Shown here: in pieces, positions 21,673 to 28,249 of the stretch
Layout of the letters: every line of letters begins with the position of its first letter
How positions within the stretch are numbered: the first letter of the stretch is position 1
Source of the DNA: a virus
Reading direction: 5' to 3' (one strand)
Length of the DNA stretch: 64,000 nt
IMG/VR virus record: IMGVR_UViG_3300028883_000036
Span: 1 to 64,000 of that record
Program-made: the position numbers and the translations under genes
Notes under the pieces: generated by a model
The model's input: only the letters and a program-made list of their open reading frames with translations
The model's database searches: none
Told to the model about the DNA's origin: nothing

Positions 21673-22003
21673 AATTGAAACTCATATAAAAGACTGTGAA
21701 AAAATCCTTGGTAATGGTTTTGAAGAAGTTCATAAATGGCTTGACCAGTATGCAAAAAAATATAATCCTTTTTTGATGCTTGAATATCATAGACAATTTC
21801 TTCATCATGCCAAGGGAGTAGAAAAAGTAAAAGAAAAATGGGGATTTTATGCTGAACAAGCTGCAAAACTTCATATAATAAGAGACTGTAGTGTTTATAT
21901 TTATTTTAATATTGATAAAATAAGAGAAGATGATATAGAACCATTATATCAAAAAGCATTAAAATTTTGTCATGATCCAAAGGATGTTCCAGATGATATA
22001 TAA
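21665..22003 (+). CDS. Hypothetical helical protein, 112 aa
   Basis: A soluble, predominantly helical protein with several His/Cys residues. It overlaps the previous gene by eight bases. Not recognised. Confidence 0.6.
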   Translation: MAEIETHIKDCEKILGNGFEEVHKWLDQYAKKYNPFLMLEYHRQFLHHAKGVEKVKEKWGFYAEQAAKLHIIRDCSVYIYFNIDKIREDDIEPLYQKALKFCHDPKDVPDDI

Positions 22004-22048
22004 ATAACCAATAGTGGACTAAAATAAAATGGAAGTAAATAAATAAAT

Positions 22049-22264
22049 ATGATATTATTTAGAAAGAACAAATTAAAAGAAGTAGTAAAAAGGAATAAAA
22101 AATTAAAAGAATCTGAAGCATATAAAGAACTTAAAAAAATAGAAAAAACATTAGAAGAAATATTTACAAAAGAGTCATTTAGATGTAAATTTTTTAAAGA
22201 AAATAAATGTAATCATAAAAAAAACAATATGAGTATTTGTAATATTGATAAATGTCCAAAATAA
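22049..22264 (+). CDS. Hypothetical basic protein with Cys motif, 71 aa
   Basis: The N-terminal half is a Lys/Glu-rich helix; the C-terminal half has Cys and His at CKFFKENKCNHKK and CNIDKC, a possible small zinc site. The ribosome-binding site is weak. Not recognised. Confidence 0.5.
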   Translation: MILFRKNKLKEVVKRNKKLKESEAYKELKKIEKTLEEIFTKESFRCKFFKENKCNHKKNNMSICNIDKCPK

Positions 22265-22279
22265 AAAAGGAAATTTAAA

Positions 22280-22642
22280 ATGTGGGTAAAATTTAAATTT
22301 AGATTTGCATATGGTGAAGATAAAAAATGGTCTTATAAAGAAATTCCCGATGATTGGAAAACTTATGGTTATGATGAAAAAGAATGGGAAAATGATGAAG
22401 ATGAAGCATTATGTGACTATCTTGCCAATGAAGAACGTCTTCATTCACTATATGATTATTCAGAATTATATAGAGGATTTAAGGCTGAAAAAATTGAAGG
22501 ATATCCACCTGTAGATGAAATCATAAAAAGATTAAAAAAATGTGAAAGAAATGCAGAATATTATACTGAAGAATCTAAAAGATTCAGAGAAATGTTAGAT
22601 GTAGCTGGTCATATAACAAAAAAAGATTCAGATATTACTTGA
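22280..22642 (+). CDS. Hypothetical acidic protein, 120 aa
   Basis: A soluble Glu/Asp/Tyr-rich protein with WSYKEIPDDW in the N-terminal third. AAAGGA precedes the ATG. It is the last gene before the promoter at 22639. Not recognised. Confidence 0.6.
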   Translation: MWVKFKFRFAYGEDKKWSYKEIPDDWKTYGYDEKEWENDEDEALCDYLANEERLHSLYDYSELYRGFKAEKIEGYPPVDEIIKRLKKCERNAEYYTEESKRFREMLDVAGHITKKDSDIT

Positions 22643-22666
22643 CATTATATTATAAATACATATAGT
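22639..22666 (+). promoter_or_regulatory. Sigma70-type promoter before the amber-containing leader ORF
   Basis: TTGACA (22639-22644), a 16-base spacer and TATAGT (22661-22666). It overlaps the stop of the previous gene and precedes a short translated leader frame at 22699. Confidence 0.75.
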
Positions 22667-22698
22667 AAGATAGTAAATAAACGAAAGGAGAAAATATC

Positions 22699-22776
22699 AT
22701 GATGCCATTTCAATAGATAGTAAGAGGACCACCTTTTTTTATTGTACACACAACTACAATTTATAATAAAATATAA
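22699..22776 (+). other. Short leader frame with in-frame TAG at codon 6
   Basis: A strong AAAGGAG lies eight bases before ATG-ATG. The frame reads MMPFQ, then TAG (22714-22716), then continues through 19 sense codons to TAA at 22774. Without suppression it makes a five-residue peptide; with the phage amber suppressor tRNA (23421-23496) it would make a 25-residue one. It follows a good promoter and precedes the gene at 22796. Candidate leader peptide that senses suppression. Confidence 0.45.
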
Positions 22777-22795
22777 TAAAAAAAGGAGACAAAAA

Positions 22796-23098
22796 ATGAA
22801 ATTCAAAGAATTTAAAAATCAAATCAAAGAAGAACAAAAGCAATTAGCAAATCAAATTAAAAATTTTAAAAAAGAACGAAAAAAAACATCTACAGGCTAT
22901 ATATCAGGTTTAGATCAAAAAAGATCTACTTATAGACATAAACATATTGTTTACTGTCAATTATTTAATAACACTCCCTATAAACAAATAGAAAGAAGTT
23001 GTCATGAATGCCCAAATCAATATATACTTGACAGATATACAAAAGAATGGTATAAAGTATTTGAACAATTTGAACATGAAGAAAGGATTGCTGTATGA
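22796..23098 (+). CDS. Hypothetical basic protein, 100 aa
   Basis: A Lys-rich helical N-terminal half (about 1-32), then a region with His and Cys (HKHIVYCQ, SCHECPNQ) that may bind zinc. AAAAGGAG precedes the ATG. Its TGA overlaps the ATG of the next frame (23095). Not recognised. Confidence 0.6.
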   Translation: MKFKEFKNQIKEEQKQLANQIKNFKKERKKTSTGYISGLDQKRSTYRHKHIVYCQLFNNTPYKQIERSCHECPNQYILDRYTKEWYKVFEQFEHEERIAV

Positions 23099-23142
23099 AA
23101 AATAAAAATTGGGGTCAAAAAAATGGCTCAACATAGACTAAA
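23095..23142 (+). other. Amber-interrupted 5' extension of the Pth2-like gene
   Basis: An ATG at 23095, with AAAGGA eight bases upstream, opens 13 codons (MKNKNWGQKNGST) ending in TAG (23134-23136). Three codons later, in the same frame, is the ATG of the Pth2-like protein, which has no ribosome-binding site of its own. Suppression by the nearby tRNA would give one longer protein; alternatively ribosomes stop at TAG and restart nine bases downstream. Confidence 0.55.
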
Positions 23143-23427
23143 ATGTATGTTATAATCAGAAAAGATATACCTAAAATTCATCAAGCTGTTCAAGGTGGAC
23201 ATGCTTTAGCGGAATATCTTTTAAATGAATCAACATCTTGGACTAACGGAACTTTAATCTATTTGGGTATTAAAGGACTAAATCAGATTGAGAATTTAAA
23301 ATATAAATTTGATTCAGAAGGGATACCTTATAGAGAGTTTAGAGAACCTGATCTTGATAATCAAATAACGTCAATAGCAACAGATACAAAAAATAAGTAT
23401 ATAAAAAAACTAAACTTATTGGCTTGA
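23143..23427 (+). CDS. Peptidyl-tRNA hydrolase 2 (Pth2)-like protein, 94 aa
   Basis: A start MYVIIRKDIPKIHQAVQGGHALAEYL (the Pth2 pattern of a strand, a basic residue and a helix with QxGHA) and a C-terminal EPDLDNQITSIATD that matches the family's catalytic Asp/Thr segment. Pth2 cleaves stalled peptidyl-tRNA. It lacks its own ribosome-binding site and is probably made through the upstream frame at 23095. The TGA stop lies within the first seven bases of the suppressor tRNA. Confidence 0.75.
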   Translation: MYVIIRKDIPKIHQAVQGGHALAEYLLNESTSWTNGTLIYLGIKGLNQIENLKYKFDSEGIPYREFREPDLDNQITSIATDTKNKYIKKLNLLA

Positions 23428-23496
23428 TAGCTCAACGGCAGAGCAGGGAACTCTAAATTCCTGTTAGTGTAGGTTCAAATCCTATTCAAGCCACCA
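23421..23496 (+). tRNA. Amber suppressor tRNA (CTA)
   Basis: A complete cloverleaf: acceptor GGCTTGA/TCAAGCC, A73, CCA encoded, D arm GCTC..GAGC, anticodon stem GGGAA/TTCCT with loop CTCTAAA, T loop TTCAAAT. The CTA anticodon reads UAG. Its amino acid cannot be told from sequence alone. TAG is still used as a normal stop in many genes here, so this is suppression rather than full recoding, at least in this block. Confidence 0.93.
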
Positions 23497-23508
23497 AATC
23501 AAAAAAGG

Positions 23509-23569
23509 TATGGGAAAATATTGTGACAATTTTTGACAAACTTTGACAATTTTTGTCACAATTCCCATA
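23509..23569 (+). promoter_or_regulatory. Large inverted repeat with GACAATTTTTGTC palindrome
   Basis: Arms TATGGGAA and TTCCCATA flank inner arms TTGTGACAA and TTGTCACAA, with three TTTGACAA-like repeats in the middle. The palindrome at 23545-23557 is the same 13-base sequence found twice at 11882-11914. It lies upstream of the promoter at 23631 and is a likely operator, or a replication-protein site. Confidence 0.65.
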
Positions 23570-23630
23570 ACCTCAAAAATACTAAAATCTATAAACCCCT
23601 AAAATCATTCAAATAATTTTTTTTGGTACT

Positions 23631-23658
23631 TTGGCATAAGACTTGTATATATTATAGA
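23631..23658 (+). promoter_or_regulatory. Sigma70-like promoter
   Basis: TTGGCA (23631-23636), a 16-base spacer and TATAGA (23653-23658). It precedes the gene at 23690 with a short leader carrying AGGGGG. Confidence 0.6.
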
Positions 23659-23689
23659 CATGAATAACGAAAACAACATAGGGGGAAAC

Positions 23690-25000
23690 ATGACTGACTC
23701 AATCATTATCGAAAAAATTGATATCCCTGTTGCCAAAAAAAATTACCTTCAGACCAAAATTGACAAGATCAATCGTAAAGCCAAAAAAATGGGTTGTGAA
23801 CCCTTGGTTTTGGTTTTTGATAATGAACATGTTTACACATATAATGTTGATCATTATACAGGTGCGAAATTGGCATTCCCACGACACATTGATATGTGTA
23901 CTGCTAATTTAATCTATCAAATTCCTATCATTGAAGGATATGAGTTGATTGCAAGATTGGATATCTATCCTACTGTTGATGGTGGAAATGAAGTCATGGT
24001 TTCTGCTGTTCCTGAAAAGAAAGTTCCTGCCAAATATATGAACAAAACCGAAATTCACTGTGATCATTGTGGATGGAAACGTAATCGGAACCATTCCATT
24101 TTGCTGCAACATACGGAAACTGGTGAATATAAAGAAGTTGGTTCGACTTGTGTTAAAGATTTTTTTGGAATTGATCCCAAAGGTTTCATGCTCATGGCAA
24201 GTATCAAGTTTGATGAACTTATCAATGGCATTGATACTGATGATAGATATCAGAATGAAATGAAAAATTCTGGTGGGTATGATATAATTGAAGTTTTTGC
24301 TGTATCTGCTGCTGCTATTGCCAAATGGGGATGGTTGAGTAAAGGTAAAGCTTGGGAACTGAATAAAGAATATGATGCATCTTATATATCTACTGCATCC
24401 CATGTTATTGATAATCTTGATAGAGAGTCTGCTTATTATGCCAAAATGGATGATTCTCTGAAAGTTCACATTGAAAATGAAGACATTGAACTTGCAAAAA
24501 AAGTTTATGAATATTTTACTAATCTTGATCCTAAAAATAATGATTATTTAATCAATTGCTGTAAAATTATTCGAATTGGTTATGTACCTTATAATCATAT
24601 TGGTATTACCTGTTCAATGGTTTCTGCATACAATCGTGAAATTGCTAAAATTGAAAAAATTGAAGCTGATAAAAAATCTGGTGAAGTTGTTTCTGAATGG
24701 CAAGGTGCTGTAGGTCAACGTCTTAAAGACATCACAGTTGAATGCACCTATACCAGAACTTTTCAAAATGATTTTGGTGAACAAACTCTCTATGCTTTTA
24801 AAGATGCAAATGGAAATGTATATAAGACTTTTTACAGTGGATATAAATGGTCTTGTGAAGTTGGTGATATTGTCATGATTACGGGAACTGTTAAAAAACA
24901 TAACGAATTTCAGGGAAAAAAAGAAACCATGATGAATCGTGTAGTTACCAAAGATGCTCCTTCAGAGGCATTTGCTGCCAATGAATTTGTAATTGCATAA
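23690..25000 (+). CDS. Zinc-ribbon/OB-like hypothetical protein, 436 aa
   Basis: A large soluble protein with a zinc-finger-like CDHCGWKRNRN near residues 124-134 and a later Cys near 152, and a C-terminal beta-rich region (about 335-425: TYTRTFQNDFGEQTLYAF and GDIVMITGTVKKH) like an OB fold. Base composition is slightly less AT-rich than that of its neighbours. It has its own promoter with a regulated-looking operator. It may bind single-stranded DNA or RNA, but no named family was recognised. AGGGGG selects the ATG at 23690 over an in-frame one at 23660. Confidence 0.7.
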   Translation: MTDSIIIEKIDIPVAKKNYLQTKIDKINRKAKKMGCEPLVLVFDNEHVYTYNVDHYTGAKLAFPRHIDMCTANLIYQIPIIEGYELIARLDIYPTVDGGNEVMVSAVPEKKVPAKYMNKTEIHCDHCGWKRNRNHSILLQHTETGEYKEVGSTCVKDFFGIDPKGFMLMASIKFDELINGIDTDDRYQNEMKNSGGYDIIEVFAVSAAAIAKWGWLSKGKAWELNKEYDASYISTASHVIDNLDRESAYYAKMDDSLKVHIENEDIELAKKVYEYFTNLDPKNNDYLINCCKIIRIGYVPYNHIGITCSMVSAYNREIAKIEKIEADKKSGEVVSEWQGAVGQRLKDITVECTYTRTFQNDFGEQTLYAFKDANGNVYKTFYSGYKWSCEVGDIVMITGTVKKHNEFQGKKETMMNRVVTKDAPSEAFAANEFVIA

Positions 25001-25006
25001 TCAAAC

Positions 25007-25029
25007 ATGGGGGGAATAAAACCCCCCAT
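25007..25029 (+). other. Intergenic GC hairpin
   Basis: ATGGGGGG pairs with CCCCCCAT around a 7-base loop. No T tract. It follows the 436-residue gene and resembles the hairpin at 13101-13120; probably mRNA 3' end protection or a weak terminator. Confidence 0.5.
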
Positions 25030-25042
25030 AAAAAGGCTTAGA

Positions 25043-25291
25043 ATGAATATAAATATATATACCACAATCAAGAAGTGTGATAAAAAATATGGCATGTGGT
25101 GTGGATATCTAAGGCCAGATGAAGTAGTGGAATTGGTTAACAGAAATTTAATTGAAATACATACCAGCTATAAACTGGAATGGGCCAAAGAGGATGTTAA
25201 AAAAGGAAAATGTAATCCAACATGGACTTACTTTACACCCAAAGGTAGATTTGAGGAATACCATAGAGGAATGAAAAGGATTGACAAATGA
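25043..25291 (+). CDS. Hypothetical protein, 82 aa
   Basis: A soluble basic protein with several aromatic residues (YGMWCGYLRP, CNPTWTYFTP). AAAAAGG precedes the ATG. It overlaps the next gene by four bases. Not recognised. Confidence 0.6.
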   Translation: MNINIYTTIKKCDKKYGMWCGYLRPDEVVELVNRNLIEIHTSYKLEWAKEDVKKGKCNPTWTYFTPKGRFEEYHRGMKRIDK

Positions 25292-25479
25292 AACCAGAAA
25301 TGCTAAAAGACTGTCTTAGATGTGAATCTATTTTTTATGATGGTGATTCAGACTCCTTTTGGGCCTTTTTTCGTGTAATAGAAAATGGAAATGAATCAGA
25401 TATTGCATTTAAGATGCCCGTAAATGAGGATGATTTTATAGTTGGGCATAACTATAGAATTGAATGGAGAAAAGTATGA
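25288..25479 (+). CDS. Hypothetical protein, 63 aa
   Basis: A small acidic protein whose strands suggest a compact beta fold. The start overlaps the previous TGA (ATGA). Not recognised. Confidence 0.6.
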   Translation: MKPEMLKDCLRCESIFYDGDSDSFWAFFRVIENGNESDIAFKMPVNEDDFIVGHNYRIEWRKV

Positions 25480-25655
25480 AGAAAAAATATAAATATGAAA
25501 GAGTTATAAGAGTGCATTGTAAAAAATGTCTTGAATGGATTGATGAAAAAGATACTAAATTTGTTGATATTGAAGAAGATTTTCAAGGTGCTGATGTATT
25601 GACATTTATTTGTCCTAAATGTGGAACTCAACAAAAATCAAGGAGATTAGGATGA
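25476..25655 (+). CDS. Zinc-ribbon protein, 59 aa
   Basis: CKKC near residues 15-18 and CPKC near 47-50 form a clear four-Cys zinc ribbon. GGAG precedes the ATG, which lies within the last codons of the previous gene. Likely nucleic-acid binding; not assigned. Confidence 0.65.
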   Translation: MKKKYKYERVIRVHCKKCLEWIDEKDTKFVDIEEDFQGADVLTFICPKCGTQQKSRRLG

Positions 25656-25930
25656 TTAACACTAAATACATTGTAGTAGCCGATGATCATGGCGATTACG
25701 AAAAAATGATTATTTTTCCTGCATCTATAAAACATGATACAATGTCAAGAGCAATGTCAAGAGCACGATATCCAAAGATTGTATCTGCTGGATTCATTGA
25801 TGAATTCATGAAATGTTATGGTTCTTCTATGACTCTTAATATTGAATCAAGAAAAGAAATTGATACAATTATGTTACATACGATGCTTGAAATTGATGAT
25901 AAAAAACTCATATTTAAGGATGATGAATGA
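25652..25930 (+). CDS. Hypothetical protein, 92 aa
   Basis: A soluble alpha/beta protein (start MINTKYIVVADDHGDYEKMI). AAGGAG precedes the ATG. It overlaps the previous gene by four bases and the next by four. Not recognised. Confidence 0.6.
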   Translation: MINTKYIVVADDHGDYEKMIIFPASIKHDTMSRAMSRARYPKIVSAGFIDEFMKCYGSSMTLNIESRKEIDTIMLHTMLEIDDKKLIFKDDE

Positions 25931-26061
25931 TGGATGATTTAGATAGAGAAGCATTGTTGGAGTCTGATTATCAAGGTATTGATGATTTAGATAGGGAAGC
26001 ATTGTTGGAGTCTGATTATCAAGGTATTGACGATTTAGATAGAGAAGCATTGGGGGAATAA
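25927..26061 (+). CDS. Tandem-repeat acidic peptide, 44 aa
   Basis: The product is nearly three copies of a 16-residue unit (DDLDREALLESDYQGI), encoded by a 48-base direct repeat with very few differences. This means recent expansion or strong selection on the protein. ATGA overlap upstream and TAATG overlap downstream couple it to its neighbours. Short acidic repeats of this kind often bind a partner protein; none is known here. Confidence 0.6.
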   Translation: MMDDLDREALLESDYQGIDDLDREALLESDYQGIDDLDREALGE

Positions 26062-26339
26062 TGGAAGAATATATAACAGGAACAGGACAAAAAATACTCG
26101 TTCATGATAAAAAAGATTGCAAAGGTCAATATTGTGTGATACATAATCCATCAAATCATCATATGAAGAACTGGCCTACCCATTATCGTTACGATAGAGG
26201 ATTGATGGAAAGAATATGTAAACATGGTGTAGGGCATCCTGATCCTGATGATTTAGCCTACAAAGAAAGTATTGGAATAAATATTGCTGTAGAAAGTGTA
26301 CATGGATGTGATGGTTGTTGCATTCCACCAAAAAAATAA
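26061..26339 (+). CDS. Conserved phage protein, 92 aa
   Basis: A protein with the layout VHDKKDCKGQYCVIHNPSNH, THYRYDRGLMERICKHGVGHPDPDD and a CDGCC end; similar sequences are widespread in phages as hypothetical proteins. The His/Cys pattern suggests metal binding. Function unknown. Confidence 0.7.
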   Translation: MEEYITGTGQKILVHDKKDCKGQYCVIHNPSNHHMKNWPTHYRYDRGLMERICKHGVGHPDPDDLAYKESIGINIAVESVHGCDGCCIPPKK

Positions 26340-26349
26340 ATTTTAATGT

Positions 26350-26440
26350 AGATCGGTGCCTGAATTGGTTGAAAGGACCAGACTGTAAATCTGGTGCCAT
26401 TGGCTAAACACTGTAGGTTCAAATCCTACCCGATCTACCA
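26350..26440 (+). tRNA. tRNA-Tyr (GTA), class II
   Basis: Acceptor AGATCGG/CCGATCT, anticodon stem CCAGA/TCTGG with loop CTGTAAA, a long variable arm with a GCC/GGC stem, T loop TTCAAAT, A73 and CCA encoded. The long variable arm is typical of bacterial tRNA-Tyr. Confidence 0.93.
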
Positions 26441-26465
26441 ATTTTTTAAAGAAAGGATTATCATC

Positions 26466-26723
26466 ATGGAACTTTTTTTAGTAGTTTTGATATGTATGTT
26501 AGTAGCATTTTTTTATTTTAACAGAAATTGGATTAAATACATGTGGAAGGAACATTTTTGTGATGAATTTCCTGTTGATCTTCCACCATTTTGCATGGAT
26601 TGTAAAGAACCATCTTGCGAAAATTGTAAAGCCAAATCATTATGGAAAAAAGATCCAAATAAAGCTTTGGAAATTTTCTTTGAAATGAATAAAAAATATG
26701 AAAAACCACTTGACAATAAATAA
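26466..26723 (+). CDS. Membrane-anchored Cys protein, 85 aa
   Basis: One N-terminal helix (about 2-18), then a region with CMDCKEPSCENCK (near residues 43-55) that may bind metal. GAAAGGA precedes the ATG. Not recognised. Confidence 0.6.
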   Translation: MELFLVVLICMLVAFFYFNRNWIKYMWKEHFCDEFPVDLPPFCMDCKEPSCENCKAKSLWKKDPNKALEIFFEMNKKYEKPLDNK

Positions 26724-26738
26724 CAAATAAAGTATAAA
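26710..26738 (+). promoter_or_regulatory. Sigma70-type promoter before element C
   Basis: TTGACA (26710-26715), a 17-base spacer and TATAAA (26733-26738). Transcription would start near 26745, about 14 bases before hairpin element C: the same arrangement as element D at 2214-2323. Confidence 0.75.
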
Positions 26739-26758
26739 TATTTTAGAATTTATTATTA

Positions 26759-26815
26759 AGGTTGATTACAGCAATCATAAATAGACTATAAATCTAACAT
26801 TAAAATATCAACCTG
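26759..26815 (+). ncRNA. Leader hairpin element C (plus strand)
   Basis: AGGTTGAT pairs with ATCAACCT, followed by G. TACAGCAA follows the 5' arm, and an inner TAGA/TCTA hairpin has a 7-base loop (CTATAAA). It is the only copy on the plus strand and sits between a promoter and the gene at 26842. Confidence 0.75.
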
Positions 26816-26841
26816 TTTTATAATCTAAAAATGGGGGAATA

Positions 26842-27165
26842 ATGAGAATCAAAACTTATAAAATTGATGCTGTTCATCCTGTTGCAAAACGAGTCATTAA
26901 ATCTAATTTAAATGAAGGAGAAGCTAATAAACTTTTCAAAGAACTTAGAAATGCAGGATATGAAGATGAAAATATAGAAGTTATTTTCACTGAGGTTCCT
27001 CTTATAGAAACACCTGATGATATTCTTGATGATGAAGAAAAAGTTATTAAATATTTTATGTTAGAAAATGATATGTCTGAAAAAAATACTATGATATATC
27101 TGAAACCAGTTTTAGATGCAATGAAAAAGGCAGAATGTATATTTCATCAACCACATATTTATTAA
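26842..27165 (+). CDS. Hypothetical protein, 107 aa
   Basis: A soluble acidic protein (start MRIKTYKIDAVHPVAKR), helical after residue 25. GGGGGA precedes the ATG. Its leader carries element C. Not recognised. Confidence 0.6.
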   Translation: MRIKTYKIDAVHPVAKRVIKSNLNEGEANKLFKELRNAGYEDENIEVIFTEVPLIETPDDILDDEEKVIKYFMLENDMSEKNTMIYLKPVLDAMKKAECIFHQPHIY

Positions 27166-27181
27166 ATAGTTAGGAGAAATA

Positions 27182-27418
27182 ATGAAAGAATTTAATGTAA
27201 GGTATGGAGTAGTAAATGTCAAAAATCGTGTTCAATATGAAAAAACTTTTCAGATTGGATATGGGTATGAATTCACTTCTTTTAATGAATTCGATGCAAT
27301 CAAATACTGCAAAAAACAAAAAGATCCCAATGTAATTGTAGAAAGGATTTTTAATACACCCAAAGCAGTAAATAACAAAAAAGAAATCTTCAGGGGTGGA
27401 GATTTCAAGGAAGGATAA
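27182..27418 (+). CDS. Hypothetical protein, 78 aa
   Basis: A soluble protein with beta-strands near its start and a basic end. TTAGGAG precedes the ATG. The next gene starts at its stop. Not recognised. Confidence 0.6.
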   Translation: MKEFNVRYGVVNVKNRVQYEKTFQIGYGYEFTSFNEFDAIKYCKKQKDPNVIVERIFNTPKAVNNKKEIFRGGDFKEG

Positions 27419-27655
27419 ATGCGTAAAACAATAGATCTAAATAAAGAAGAAATAGAAATAGTAGAAAAATACAAGGATGAAAATAAACTAAAAAGTTTTT
27501 CAGATGCAGTAAGAAATATCATTAGAAAAGATATTGAAGAAGATGTTTCTGATAGTAACTTTGCTTTGATTGCTGATGCTTTGATTAGTATAGATGAAAA
27601 AGTAAGTCTTTTGACTGTTCATCTTGCACCAAAGGGAGCAGGAGAAGTTAAATAA
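27419..27655 (+). CDS. Possible ribbon-helix-helix protein, 78 aa
   Basis: The first 45 residues (RKTIDLNKEEIEIVEKYKDE then SFSDAVRNIIRKDI) have the strand-helix-helix pattern of small Arc/CopG-type DNA-binding proteins. The C-terminal part is a second helical region. It could be a regulator of the GACAA-N3-TTGTC sites, but this is a guess. Confidence 0.55.
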   Translation: MRKTIDLNKEEIEIVEKYKDENKLKSFSDAVRNIIRKDIEEDVSDSNFALIADALISIDEKVSLLTVHLAPKGAGEVK

Positions 27656-27664
27656 AAGAGGAAA

Positions 27665-28045
27665 ATGTTATCAAATGTAAGAGATATATCAAAAAAATTC
27701 TGTAAAGATTTTGATATTCCATATTGTCAAATTTATTATGTAGATGTAATAGAAAAAGTAGCGGGGTATGGGGATTTATACGGTGTGTATATTCCCCTTG
27801 CTCCCTATCACATGCTTGTATTGAATGAAACTAATCATATAGTAATAGTAATTCATGAGCTAACTCATCATTTAGAAGAAATATATTATAATAATGAAAA
27901 TGATTCTTTTCATGGATATTCATTCCAATTAGCTAAAAAAAGAGTAAAAAAATGGTGTATAAAGAATTTAAGTTCAAAAGCTGATTGGAAAATACCATTA
28001 TCTGCATCATTTACAGAAAAAGAAATGATGAATTTTAGACTTTAA
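27665..28045 (+). CDS. SprT-like zinc metallopeptidase, 126 aa
   Basis: The motif HELTHHLE (about residues 60-67) gives HExxH with zinc-binding His and catalytic Glu; a downstream HGYSF (near 79-83) is a plausible third ligand region, as in SprT/SprT-like proteins. Small, single-domain. The substrate is unknown. Confidence 0.75.
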   Translation: MLSNVRDISKKFCKDFDIPYCQIYYVDVIEKVAGYGDLYGVYIPLAPYHMLVLNETNHIVIVIHELTHHLEEIYYNNENDSFHGYSFQLAKKRVKKWCIKNLSSKADWKIPLSASFTEKEMMNFRL

Positions 28046-28062
28046 AAATATAAATAATTATA

Positions 28063-28157
28063 GGCTTGAATCACACTTCAATATAGACTAACATGAAAGT
28101 TGATTGTTATCAACAAAGGCATGATCCAAAGATTAAAGTAGATTCAAGCCATTTTTT
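28063..28157 (+). terminator. Multi-stem structured RNA with tRNA-like closing stem and T tract
   Basis: GGCTTGAATC (28063-28072) pairs with GATTCAAGCC (28141-28150), followed by A and seven T, so it can end transcription. Inside are ACTTCA/TGAAAGT and GTTGAT/ATCAAC hairpins. The first seven pairs and the following A equal the acceptor and discriminator of the amber-suppressor tRNA. This is larger than an ordinary terminator (88 bases). It may be a pseudo-tRNA or a tRNA mimic as well as a terminator. Confidence 0.6.
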
Positions 28158-28170
28158 TACCAAAAAATCC

Positions 28171-28199
28171 TTGACATTATAGATATAATAAAATATAAT
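28171..28199 (+). promoter_or_regulatory. Consensus sigma70 promoter for the helicase operon
   Basis: TTGACA (28171-28176), a 17-base spacer and TATAAT (28194-28199), both perfect. It lies just after the terminator-like structure. Confidence 0.85.
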
Positions 28200-28249
28200 A
28201 TAATAAGATATATAATTAAAGAATATCTAAAAATAGAAAGGATTGTGTT

